From: Nitrobacteraceae bacterium AZCC 1564
Lineage (GTDB): Bacteria > Pseudomonadota > Alphaproteobacteria > Rhizobiales > Xanthobacteraceae
Length of the DNA: 64,000 bases
NCBI GenBank assembly: GCA_036924835.1
Contig: JBAGRR010000001.1
Coordinates: 620,001-684,000, forward strand
Direction of reading: 5' to 3'
Shown here: piece by piece, positions 46,824 to 55,224 of the stretch
Layout: each line of letters opens with the position of its first letter
Numbering within the stretch: position 1 is the first letter of the stretch
The notes under the pieces: generated by a model
Told to the model about the DNA's origin: nothing
The model's database searches: none
The model's input: only the letters and a program-made list of their open reading frames with translations
Translations under genes and position numbers: made by a program

Positions 46824-47423
46824 ATGGACGTCATTTTGCTGGAACGCGTCGCCAAGCTCGGCCAGATGGGCGAAGTGGTAAAAGTCAAGGACGGTTATGC
46901 CCGCAACTACCTACTGAAGCGCAACAAGGCCCTGCGTGCGACCAAGGAAAACCGTGAGAAGTACGATGGCATGAAGGCCGAACTCGAGGCCAAGAACATT
47001 CAGGCCAAGGGAGAGGCCACCAAGGTTGCCGAGAAGATCGATGGCCGCAACGTCATCGTCCTCCGCCAGGCTTCGGAATCTGGCCAGCTCTATGGTTCGG
47101 TTTCGGTACGCGACATCATGGCCGCATTCGATGCCGACGGCGTATCGCTCAGCCGTCAGCAGGTCCTGCTCGATGCACCGATCAAGATCATCGGCCAGCA
47201 CACCATTACCATTGCTGTGCACCCGGAAGTCGAAGTGAACGTTTCGGTCACCGTGGCCCGCAGCGAAGCGGAAGCCGAGCGCATCAACCGCGGCGAAGAT
47301 GTCAACAGCCGACAGGAAGATCGCGACGCCGCCGCAGAAGCGATTGCCGCTGCCGGCGAATTCTTCGATCCCGAAGCAGTCGACAATCAGGGTGAGCAGG
47401 AAGAAGCTCCCGCCGAGAAGTAA
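46824..47423 (+). CDS. rplI: Large ribosomal subunit protein bL9
   Basis: 199 residues from ATG 46824 (GGAG seven bases upstream). The N-terminal domain is [20 protein letters not shown] then [20 protein letters not shown], a long connecting helix, then the C-terminal domain ([20 protein letters not shown]). An acidic tail of about 45 residues ([20 protein letters not shown]) extends the usual 150-residue L9, as in other alphaproteobacteria. It binds 23S rRNA near the L1 stalk. It ends with a clear terminator. Confidence 0.96.
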   Translation: MDVILLERVAKLGQMGEVVKVKDGYARNYLLKRNKALRATKENREKYDGMKAELEAKNIQAKGEATKVAEKIDGRNVIVLRQASESGQLYGSVSVRDIMAAFDADGVSLSRQQVLLDAPIKIIGQHTITIAVHPEVEVNVSVTVARSEAEAERINRGEDVNSRQEDRDAAAEAIAAAGEFFDPEAVDNQGEQEEAPAEK

Positions 47424-47457
47424 GATTCGGGCGCAAACCGCTCGCAGTCTAAAAGGA

Positions 47458-47498
47458 AAGGCCCCGTCTCGTCGTGCGAGACCGGGCCTTTTTCTTTT
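47458..47498 (+). terminator. Intrinsic terminator after rplI
   Basis: 14-bp stem AAGGCCCCGTCTCG / CGAGACCGGGCCTT (one mismatch) with a 5-nt loop, followed by TTTTTCTTTT. 35 bp after the rplI stop. Confidence 0.93.
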
Positions 47499-47500
47499 AG

Positions 47501-47525
47501 GAGCGTTTTCGAGCGAAGCGGTTAC
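47501..47525. repeat. Truncated copy of the second dispersed repeat
   Basis: GAGCGTTTTCGAGCGAAGCG then GTTACC matches the first 25 bases of the repeat at 16594 and stops exactly where the CTAG-type element at 47526 begins, as if interrupted by it. Confidence 0.5.
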
Positions 47526-47698
47526 CTCGTGGTCCTTCGATTCTCACGTTCGTATCCCGTTTTGGTGGGCACTGTTGCGAACGTGAGAATCGAAGGACCA
47601 CGAGCAGCTATATAATTCAAGTGGAGCTTGGGATTTGAAGTTCTTCCGAGTGAAGCCGCAAGCTCGATGAAGAACTTCAAATCCAAAAGCAGCACTAG
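47526..47698. repeat. Twin palindromic element with changed ends
   Basis: First hairpin 47526-47604: starts CTCGTGGTCCTTCGATTCTC and ends GGACCACGAG, arms of equal length with no bulge. Spacer CAGCTATATAAT. Second hairpin 47617-47698 is C-type (GGATTTGAAGTTCTTCCGAG left, GAAGAACTTCAAATCC right). It lies between the convergent rplI and cytochrome genes (gap 47424-47752). Confidence 0.85.
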
Positions 47699-47752
47699 AA
47701 CTATAGGCTTGCTCGTGTCGCGGCTGACGTGACGCCAGACGATCCATCCGCC

Positions 47753-48679
47753 TTACTGCGAAACAGGCGGGATCGAAGCACCAGCCGGCGAACCGGCGGG
47801 TGCGGCCTCCGGTGGCGGAGCTGACGCCGGCCCGATGTCGATGGTCAGCGGCCGATTGGGATTGTCTTCCACTGGTTGTGACGGCGGTGCGGCCGCTGCA
47901 GTGTCCGGGCTTTTCTCGGGCTCCTTTGCAGCAGCCGGCGCGGGATCGGGCTTCGCTTCGACTGAAGGCGCAGCCTCCTCCTGCTTTGGGGCATCAGCAC
48001 CGGGAGACTCAGTTTTAGCACTCTCGCTTTTTTCAGGCTCGGACTTCGGCGGCTCGGTCTTTGCCGGCCCTTCCTTGGGCGCCTCGTGCCGCGCATCGAT
48101 CTTGGGCGGCGGCTCATCTTTCGCCGGCCGGCCCTTGGCGGCCTTTTGCCTGGCCCTCTGCTTCGCAGAGGGGTGCTGCTCCGCAGGCCGCGCTTCAGCA
48201 GAAGCCGGGGCTTCGGGCTGCGCTCCGGAACCATCCTGACGGCCATCGGCATCAGCCGGCCTCACCGCCTCGCGCGTGTGCGGCTTACGCCCCTTGGCCG
48301 CCCGATCCCGCTCCTGAACCGCGCGTTCCAGCCCAGGTTCTGGAGAGGGCTTCGGTCCGCTTTTGGCTTCCTGGCCTTGCCGGGTCAAATTCCCTCCGGC
48401 GACCGGCGCATTGGCAGCGCCGTTCGAGAGCACATAGGCGCTCATGGCTGACGCCATATCGGAGCTCGTCGTATAGTGCTGTCGCAAGAAGCCCGGCAGC
48501 GCCCCAGGGCTAACAGACCTCAAGAGCCCCCGGGGGCTCTTGTGGCACAAAGAACACGTGGCGGAGAAAATCTGACCGGGAGATTTTCCGGCTTCGAGGT
48601 TTTGCGCTTCTGCCGGAATTGCCGCGAAACAACCGAGCACAACAGTCACCGCCGCCAAAATGAGCGCTCGGCTCAACAT
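47753..48679 (-). CDS. Secreted single-haem c-type protein with long Ala/Pro/Lys/Glu tail
   Basis: 308 residues. The signal peptide (LILAAVTVVLGCFAAIPAEA) is followed by a short domain with one haem-binding motif CSLCHKSPRG (about residues 42-46) and a possible distal Met in SSDMASAMSAYVL. From about residue 95 to the end the chain is low-complexity and charged (KTEPPKSEPEKSESAKTESP), presumably disordered, with Pro-rich last 50 residues. Known in related bacteria only as hypothetical cytochrome-like protein, as far as I recall. It may be a tethered electron carrier in the periplasm. Convergent with rplI, divergent from cfa. Confidence 0.75.
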   Translation of the reverse strand: MLSRALILAAVTVVLGCFAAIPAEAQNLEAGKSPGQIFSATCSLCHKSPRGLLRSVSPGALPGFLRQHYTTSSDMASAMSAYVLSNGAANAPVAGGNLTRQGQEAKSGPKPSPEPGLERAVQERDRAAKGRKPHTREAVRPADADGRQDGSGAQPEAPASAEARPAEQHPSAKQRARQKAAKGRPAKDEPPPKIDARHEAPKEGPAKTEPPKSEPEKSESAKTESPGADAPKQEEAAPSVEAKPDPAPAAAKEPEKSPDTAAAAPPSQPVEDNPNRPLTIDIGPASAPPPEAAPAGSPAGASIPPVSQ

Positions 48680-48964
48680 TCCAAATCTCCAGATACAAGC
48701 CGCGTTGGACTCAGCCGCCCACCCCGCATGCGGTCACCTTTAGCGGATTGTGAGGCGAATGGAAGCACCCAGATTCGCAATGGTGTGAGTCCATTTTTTG
48801 TTCACGACATATCCGGTTTGACCATTGCCCATTGGGCTTACCGGACCATGGTGAAAACGCAGATCAGCCCTCCATTGGGACGCCCAGTCTGAAATTACAA
48901 TTGAAACTGCTCCAAAAAGTACCCACCATAGTAGGTACTGGGGCTATCGCTTGGATCATTGGAC

Positions 48965-50224
48965 ATGCGTTCGATGGATCATTTGCTGAAGTTTTTCTTG
49001 GGCCAATTCATCCGAAGGGGCGCCGTTACCTTCACGACGTCGACAGGAGCCACATTTACGTGCGGCGATGGTACCGGCCAGCAGGTGGCTGTGAGATTTA
49101 CGACGGCGGCAGCCGAACGGCACCTGCTGCTAGACCCGGAACTCGCGCTCGGCGAGATCTATATGGACGGCAGCTTCGTCGTCGAGCAAGGCGCGATCGC
49201 GGATGTCCTGGCCATCGTACTGGACCAGCCGGATATGCTGCCCCGCTGGTCGAAAGCACAGTGGTGGCTGCGCTACCTGGTCAGACACTGGCAGCAATTC
49301 AATCCACGCTCACGCTCCAAGCGGAACGTTGCATCGCATTACGATCTGGATGGACGGCTCTATCGCCTCTTCCTCGATGCCGACATGCAGTACAGCTGCG
49401 CTTATTTTGAAACACCGGAGTCAACCCTCGACGATGCACAGCTCGCCAAGAAGCGGCATCTCGCGGCCAAGCTTCTCGTTCAACCTCACCACCGCGTGCT
49501 CGATATCGGCTGCGGCTGGGGCGGCCTTGGCCTGTATCTGGCGGACATGACTGGTGCGAATGTCACCGGTGTTACCCTCTCGGAGGAACAGTTAGGCGTC
49601 GCCAACGCGCGCGCCAGCGAACTCGGATTGAGTGACCGGGCAAAATTCCGCCTGCAGGATTATCGCGACACCCCGGGACCGTTCGACCGTATTGTTTCGG
49701 TCGGCATGTTTGAACATGTCGGCGTTGACTATTACGACACGTATTTTAGGCGTTGCGCCGAACTCCTCAAAGATGACGGCGTCATGGTGCTGCATTCCAT
49801 CGGACGTTCCGAAGGACCGGGCATCACAAACCCCTGGATCGCAAAGTACATTTTCCCCGGCGGATACATTCCAGCTCTCTCAGAGGTGTTGCCAGCTATC
49901 GAGCGCGCCGGATTGTTGGTGGACGACATCGAGATTCTCCGGCTGCACTACGCCGAAACTCTCAAAGCCTGGCGTGAACGCTTCCTTGCCCGACGCGAAG
50001 AAGCCGCCAAACTTTACGATGAACGTTTCGTGCGGATGTGGGAGTTCTATCTTGCGTCATCCGAGATGTCGTTCCGCAAACAGAACGTCATGGTGATGCA
50101 GATCCAGCTTAGCAAACGTCAGGGCGTGGTACCTATTACGCGAGACTATATTACCCGCGAGGAAGATCGCCTCCGGGCTGTCGAAGGTTCAAAAGGCCCA
50201 GTTCTGCGTCTGGCGGGTGAATAA
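48965..50224 (+). CDS. cfa: Cyclopropane-fatty-acyl-phospholipid synthase
   Basis: 419 residues from ATG 48965 (another ATG lies three codons on). The N-terminal lipid-binding domain is followed by VASHYDLDGRLYRLFLDADM, a family block. The SAM site is VLDIGCGWGGLGLYLA, and MFEHVGVDYYDTYF and YIFPGGYIPALSEV complete the active site. It adds a methylene bridge to unsaturated acyl chains of membrane lipids, usually at stationary phase or acid stress. Divergent from the cytochrome gene with a 285-bp gap in which no gene is seen. Confidence 0.93.
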   Translation: MRSMDHLLKFFLGQFIRRGAVTFTTSTGATFTCGDGTGQQVAVRFTTAAAERHLLLDPELALGEIYMDGSFVVEQGAIADVLAIVLDQPDMLPRWSKAQWWLRYLVRHWQQFNPRSRSKRNVASHYDLDGRLYRLFLDADMQYSCAYFETPESTLDDAQLAKKRHLAAKLLVQPHHRVLDIGCGWGGLGLYLADMTGANVTGVTLSEEQLGVANARASELGLSDRAKFRLQDYRDTPGPFDRIVSVGMFEHVGVDYYDTYFRRCAELLKDDGVMVLHSIGRSEGPGITNPWIAKYIFPGGYIPALSEVLPAIERAGLLVDDIEILRLHYAETLKAWRERFLARREEAAKLYDERFVRMWEFYLASSEMSFRKQNVMVMQIQLSKRQGVVPITRDYITREEDRLRAVEGSKGPVLRLAGE

Positions 50225-50403
50225 TTGCACATATTAGGACTGCTGCACGCGGCGGGCTCCGTCAAGCCTGGCGATAAGCAGATTTTGACGGCTTTATTGC
50301 TTGTGTGAATCGTGCATAAGACCGCGCAGCGCTTTCTCCCGGCCAATCTGCAGTGCGAGATAGCCGCCCAGCATCTGCCGGAAAGAAAGTATACCCCATC
50401 GCG

Positions 50404-51900
50404 ATGGCCTCTCCTGATTCGAACATTGTGAAGCTTACCCCCGATGCCGCCGCGCCGGCCTATCGGACAGCTCCCCATAATATCGAGGCGGAGCAAGGCC
50501 TTCTCGGTGCAATCCTGGTCAACAACGACGCCTTCTACCGCGTATCGGACTTTCTCGAGCCAAAGCATTTCTTTGAGCCGATCCATCAGCTGATTTATGA
50601 GACCGCAGCGAGCCTCATTCGCGTCGGCAAGGTTGCTACACCTGTCACGCTGAAGACTTTCGTTCCGGCCGAGACCGACATCGGCGGCATGACGGTCGCC
50701 CAGTACCTTGCGCGGCTCGCGGCTGAAGCGACGACGATCATCAATGCACAGGATTACGGACGCACGGTTTACGACCTGTCGCAGCGGCGTGACCTGATCC
50801 GCATCGGCGAAGATATGGTCAACGTCGCTTACGATGCTCCAGTGGACTTCGCGCCACGCGCACAAATCGAGGATGCTGAGCGCAAACTCTACGATCTCGC
50901 AGAGTCGGGCCGCTATGACGGTGGGTTCCAGAAATTCTCGCAAGCTCTCACCGTCGCCGTCGACATGGCTGCGAACGCCTATAGCCGCGACGGCAATCTG
51001 TCGGGGCTTGCGTCCGGATTGCGCGACATGGACGCCAAGATGGGCGGACTACAGCCTTCCGACTTGATCATCCTCGCGGGCCGTCCCGCCATGGGCAAGA
51101 CGGCGCTCGCAACCAACATCGCGTACAACGTCGCCAAGAACTGGCAGGGCGAGATCCAGCCTGACGGCACGATGAAATCCGTCAATGGCGGGATCATTGG
51201 CTTCTTCTCGCTCGAAATGTCAGCGGAACAATTGGCAACGCGTATTTTGTCCGAACGAACCGGGATTTCATCAAGCATGATCCGCCGCGGCGGCATCAGC
51301 GAGGCCGACTTCGAGACAATCCGCGAACATTCAATCGAGATGCAGAACCTGCCCTTCTACGTCGACGACACGGGCGGCCTGTCGATCTCGCAAGTCACCG
51401 CGCGCGCCCGACGGCTGAAACGGCAGAAGGGTCTCGATCTTCTGATCATCGACTACATCCAACTTCTGTCGGGCTCAGGTAAACGATCCGACAATCGCGT
51501 TCAGGAAATCACCGAGATCACCACCGGCCTCAAGGCGCTCGCGAAGGAATTGAACGTTCCTATCATCGCGCTCTCCCAGCTATCGCGTCAGGTTGAGGCG
51601 CGCGATGACAAACGTCCCCAACTTGCGGACCTTCGTGAATCGGGATCGATCGAGCAGGACGCCGACGTCGTGCTATTCGTCTATCGCGAGGAATATTACC
51701 TGCAGAGCAAGGAACCTCGTCCGGGAACGCCGGAGCACGAGAAATGGATGCTCGATATGTCGCTGGTCCACGGCAAGGCCGAAGTGATCATCGGCAAACA
51801 GCGCCACGGCCCGACGGGCACCATTGATCTACAGTTCGATGCGAGCGTAACGCGCTTCGGCGATCTGGCTCAGGACGCTCAGTTGCCGCATCACCGCTAG
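50404..51900 (+). CDS. dnaB: Replicative DNA helicase
   Basis: 498 residues from ATG 50404. The N-terminal primase-binding domain (PHNIEAEQGLLGAILVNN) is followed by a linker and the RecA-like domain with Walker A LAGRPAMGKTALA. The Walker B region is LDLLIIDYIQLLSG, with the arginine finger near QLSRQVEARDDKRP and a final DLRESGSIEQDADVV block. There is a small insertion (NWQGEIQPDGTMKSVNGG) typical of alphaproteobacteria. No intein is seen. It unwinds DNA at the fork as a hexamer. The stop codon TAG is part of the first CTAG of the repeat at 51897. Confidence 0.96.
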   Translation: MASPDSNIVKLTPDAAAPAYRTAPHNIEAEQGLLGAILVNNDAFYRVSDFLEPKHFFEPIHQLIYETAASLIRVGKVATPVTLKTFVPAETDIGGMTVAQYLARLAAEATTIINAQDYGRTVYDLSQRRDLIRIGEDMVNVAYDAPVDFAPRAQIEDAERKLYDLAESGRYDGGFQKFSQALTVAVDMAANAYSRDGNLSGLASGLRDMDAKMGGLQPSDLIILAGRPAMGKTALATNIAYNVAKNWQGEIQPDGTMKSVNGGIIGFFSLEMSAEQLATRILSERTGISSSMIRRGGISEADFETIREHSIEMQNLPFYVDDTGGLSISQVTARARRLKRQKGLDLLIIDYIQLLSGSGKRSDNRVQEITEITTGLKALAKELNVPIIALSQLSRQVEARDDKRPQLADLRESGSIEQDADVVLFVYREEYYLQSKEPRPGTPEHEKWMLDMSLVHGKAEVIIGKQRHGPTGTIDLQFDASVTRFGDLAQDAQLPHHR

Positions 51901-52136
51901 TGTCCCGGATCCAAAGTTCGCTGGAAGGACGCGCGGAGAAGATGACGCGAACTTCTGAACCACCACACTAGTGGAGTGGATTTGACATTCGCCACCCACC
52001 CGGCCGCGAGTTCGTCAAGCGAATATCAAATCCAAAACGCCACTAGAAACTTATATTTGCTAGTGGTCCTTTGATTCTAACATTCGCAGGAAGTGCCTGC
52101 TGAAACGGGATGCGAATGTTAGAATCAGACCACTAG
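51897..52136. repeat. Hybrid hairpin plus type D-E twin sharing CTAG
   Basis: Hairpin 51897-51971 has a B-type left arm (CTAGTGTCCCGGATCCAAAG) and an A-type loop and right arm (GCGAACTTCTGAACCACCAC), in inverted orientation. Its final CTAG is also the first CTAG of the D hairpin 51968-52046. Spacer AAACTTATATTTG, then E hairpin 52060-52136. It fills the gap between dnaB and alr and starts inside the dnaB stop codon. Confidence 0.9.
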
Positions 52137-52233
52137 CCAAAACGCATTGAACCGCCCAGAAGCTGCGCGTATTGTGCGGTTACGATGAGGAGCGGAGACG
52201 GCGTGCGCTGTTTTGCGCGCAGGAATTCAAGCC

Positions 52234-53415
52234 ATGGACCGCCTTTTCGACACGACGCACCAGACAGCCTCGGGCTCAGCGACGTTAGCGCTCGATCCGG
52301 TCACGCTGACCACCACCACGGGCATCCTCACTATCGACCTCGACGCCATCGTGGCCAACTGGCACAAGCTCAAGAGCCAGGGTGTACCGGCGGAATGTGC
52401 CGCTGTGGTCAAGGCCGACGCCTACGGCTGCGGGATCACACCGGTCACCCGCGCGCTTTGGAAAGCGGGCTGCAGAACCTTCTTCGTCGCCACACTCGCC
52501 GAGGCGCGTGCCGTTCGTGACGTTGCGCGCACCGCCGTGATCTACGTGCTCGATGGTTTCTTTCCCAACTCCGGACCAACATTCGCGGAAATCGACTGCC
52601 GCCCTGTTATTGGCGATGCGACGGAATTTGCCGAATGGGAAGCTCTCCGAAAAATCACCGGCCGGCAAAGCGCCGCAGCCATTCACATCGATACCGGAAT
52701 GAACCGGCTGGGCTTCTCAATTGCTGAGGCCGAGGCCCTGTTGCCACGTATTCATGCGGGAAACCACGGCATCACGCTGGTGATGAGTCATCTTGCCAAT
52801 GCCGAGCTCCTTGGCAATCCAATGAACGGACGGCAGGTCGCAGCATTCAGACACATCGCATCACGGTTCTCTGGTGTGGCGGCCTCTCTCGCCAATTCAT
52901 CCGGCATCTTTCTCGGACCACAATTCCACTTTGACGTATTGCGGCCGGGAGCTGCGCTTTATGGCGTCAATCCGACCCCCGAAGCCGACACGCCGATGCT
53001 GCCTGTCGTGAATTTGAAAGCGAGGATCGCGCAGATCCGCAACGTCGAGCGCGGGCAAACGGTCGGCTATGGCGCAACGTGGACCGCACGGCGGCCGACG
53101 CGGCTTGCCATTGTGACCGCCGGCTATGCCGACGGCTATTTCCGTGCGGCCGGGAGCGTCGATCATCGGCGCGGTGCGGAAGCCGTCGTGGCCGGCAAGC
53201 GCTGCCCCATTGCCGGCCGTATTTCCATGGACCTGCTGGCGATCGATATCACCGATGTCCCGCCTCATGCGGTCCGGCGCGGCAACATGGCCACACTGAT
53301 TGGTGACGGCATCACCGTCGACGATCTCGCGCATCACGCCGGCACGATCGGCTACGAAGTGCTGACCAATCTCGGCAAGCGCTTTACGCGTGTGTATCTC
53401 GGCGAGGCGAATTAA
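52234..53415 (+). CDS. alr: Alanine racemase
   Basis: 393 residues from ATG 52234. PLP lysine K60 in AAVVKADAYGCG, near the start of the TIM barrel (ILTIDLDAIVANWHKLKSQG). The catalytic Tyr of the C-terminal domain lies in VGYGATWTARRPT, with AGRISMDLLAIDITD following. It makes D-alanine for peptidoglycan. It is preceded by dnaB, the usual alphaproteobacterial neighbour, and followed by an A-B repeat 10 bp after its stop. Confidence 0.95.
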   Translation: MDRLFDTTHQTASGSATLALDPVTLTTTTGILTIDLDAIVANWHKLKSQGVPAECAAVVKADAYGCGITPVTRALWKAGCRTFFVATLAEARAVRDVARTAVIYVLDGFFPNSGPTFAEIDCRPVIGDATEFAEWEALRKITGRQSAAAIHIDTGMNRLGFSIAEAEALLPRIHAGNHGITLVMSHLANAELLGNPMNGRQVAAFRHIASRFSGVAASLANSSGIFLGPQFHFDVLRPGAALYGVNPTPEADTPMLPVVNLKARIAQIRNVERGQTVGYGATWTARRPTRLAIVTAGYADGYFRAAGSVDHRRGAEAVVAGKRCPIAGRISMDLLAIDITDVPPHAVRRGNMATLIGDGITVDDLAHHAGTIGYEVLTNLGKRFTRVYLGEAN

Positions 53416-53424
53416 CCGCCCCGC

Positions 53425-53590
53425 CTAGTGTGGTGGTTCAGAAGTTCGCTTCATTTTCTCGACGAGTCCTCCAAGCGAACTTCTGAAACTGAACCACACT
53501 AGAATCATAGGTTGCTAGTGTCCTTTTGAATCCGAAGTTCGCTACGAGGTGCGCTGCAGTATGAGGCGAACTTCGGATTCGGGACACTAG
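53425..53590. repeat. Twin palindromic element, type A-B
   Basis: A hairpin 53425-53502, spacer AATCATAGGTTG, B hairpin 53515-53590. Between the convergent alr and NHL genes, 9 bp from the end of each, so it takes up nearly the whole gap. Confidence 0.94.
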
Positions 53591-53599
53591 AGCGGATCA

Positions 53600-54706
53600 T
53601 TATTGAGCCGTTCTTTTCTTCAGGACCATGTCGCCGGACAGCAGGAATTTCTGGGCCCGTTTTCCGGTGTCGACTTCCGTTGTGTAGACATTGCCCTTTG
53701 AGTCCAGCGCAAGATTGTGGACCCAGTGGAAGTCGCCCGCCATGCGGCCGTTCCGCCCGAAACGGCCGACGATCTCGCCGGTATCGCGGACAAGTGTACG
53801 AACTTCATTGTTCGCGCCGTCGGCGTTGAGCAGAAATGTCTCGTTGGCATCCGGCCAGATTTCCAGATCCCACACCGAGCCATTCGCCAATGTGTTCTTC
53901 TCGACGAACATTTCCTTCACGAAGGTGCCGTCCTTCCTGAACACCTGAATGCGATCGTTCTGCCGATCGCAGACATAGACCAGACCGTCCTGCGCAAGAC
54001 GGACACAATGCACCGGATTACCGAACTGCTGTGATGGCGCGGCGGCGGGATTGTACGCCGGCAGCTTCTCGTCTGTCGGCGGCTTGCCATACGCGCCCCA
54101 CATGCGTTTGAACGCACCTGTCTCGCTGTCAAAAACGATGATGCGGTGGTTGTAGTAACCGTCAGCCACATAGAGCTCATTAGCGGCGACATCGACCGTC
54201 ATGTTGGCGGGTCGCCCCAGACGCGTTGTGTCCTTGCTGTTGGTCTGCGGGCCGGACTTGCCGATCTGCATCACGAATTTACCGTCACGGGTGAACTTGA
54301 GGATCATGCCGTCGGTGTCGCCATTTCCGGCAAGCCAGACGAACCCTTTACTGTCGATATAGATGCCATGTTCGTTGGCGGGCCAATCGAAGCCCTCCCC
54401 CTTACCGCCCCAGGCCTTGATGAGGTTTCCGTCCTGATCGAATTCCATGACCGGCGGCGCGGGAACGCAGCACTTGGTCCGAGGTGGATTAAGGCTCGCG
54501 GCTTTCTCATCGTCGGTCAGCGTACGTGGACGCTGCACCACCCAGATGTGATCGTCGGCGTCGACGGCGACACCTGCCGCCTGCCCCATGATCCAGTTAT
54601 TCGGTAACGACTTCGGCCATTGCGGATCGACTTTGAATTTCGGGGCGTCGGTCGCATGAGCTGCGGTAGCGACCAAAAGACTTGCAAATGCAGCAATCCA
54701 TTTCAT
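53600..54706 (-). CDS. Secreted NHL-repeat beta-propeller protein
   Basis: 368 residues. The signal peptide (MKWIAAFASLLVATAAHATD) is followed by about six NHL-type blades: AAGVAVDADDHIWVVQR, HGIYIDSKGFVWLAGNGD, PANMTVDVAANELYVADGYY, PVHCVRLAQDGLVYVCDRQN and HNLALDSKGNVYTTEV. A CC pair occurs in PRTKCCVPAPP. Overall it resembles the periplasmic peptidyl-hydroxyglycine lyase-like/NHL proteins of soil bacteria. Ligand or reaction unknown. GGGAG of its ribosome binding site touches the end of the repeat cluster at 54718, only 12 bp upstream of the ATG. Confidence 0.8.
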   Translation of the reverse strand: MKWIAAFASLLVATAAHATDAPKFKVDPQWPKSLPNNWIMGQAAGVAVDADDHIWVVQRPRTLTDDEKAASLNPPRTKCCVPAPPVMEFDQDGNLIKAWGGKGEGFDWPANEHGIYIDSKGFVWLAGNGDTDGMILKFTRDGKFVMQIGKSGPQTNSKDTTRLGRPANMTVDVAANELYVADGYYNHRIIVFDSETGAFKRMWGAYGKPPTDEKLPAYNPAAAPSQQFGNPVHCVRLAQDGLVYVCDRQNDRIQVFRKDGTFVKEMFVEKNTLANGSVWDLEIWPDANETFLLNADGANNEVRTLVRDTGEIVGRFGRNGRMAGDFHWVHNLALDSKGNVYTTEVDTGKRAQKFLLSGDMVLKKRTAQ

Positions 54707-54717
54707 GACGTCACTCC

Positions 54718-55047
54718 CGAGTGTGGTGGTTCAGAAGTTCGCTTCATTTTCTCCGCGCATGCTTCAGGCGAACTTCTGAACCTGAACCACACTCGAATCA
54801 TAAATTTGCTAGTGCCGCGGATTTGAAGTTCTTCTGAGTGAACCCACAAGCTCGATGAAGAACTTCAAATCCAAAAGCGGCACTAGAATCATAAGCTTGC
54901 TAATGTCCCTTTGATTCCGAAGTTCGCATCCGAGCAAGCCGCAAGCCTGTGCGAACTTCGGAATCGGGACATTAGTGTCCTTTCGAATCCGAAGTTCGCT
55001 AGGTGGTGCGCTGCATTATGAGGCGAACTTCGGATTCGGGACACTAG
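54718..55047. repeat. Four-hairpin composite (A-C-B'-B order)
   Basis: Hairpins A 54718-54795 (ends CGAG/CTCG), C 54809-54886 (GGATTTGAAGTTCTTC left, GAAGAACTTCAAATCC right), B' 54900-54975 (ATTCCGAAGTTCGCA left) and B 54972-55047, the last two sharing TTAG. Spacers AATCATAAATTTG and AATCATAAGCTTG. It is the inverted counterpart of 25677-26005. It occupies most of the divergent gap between the NHL gene and radA; the remainder, 55048-55224, should carry the radA promoter. Confidence 0.92.
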
Positions 55048-55224
55048 TGCCGTCGCGCGCTATCAGCAATGTCGGGCCGCGCACGGTCGTTATTTGGTTT
55101 TGTCGAGTGTGGATGCAGAGCAGCGAAAGGCGACAACTCCGTTCAAGACACCTATATTGCGCACACAGGATAGCCAGCGACGTTTCGCTATCGATGATTG
55201 CTCATACCGGATTGACCTCCCTAC

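Noticed and set aside
50146..50943. Long minus-strand open frame opposite dnaB
   Set aside because: Antisense shadow of dnaB and cfa with no recognisable family; the plus-strand genes are certain.
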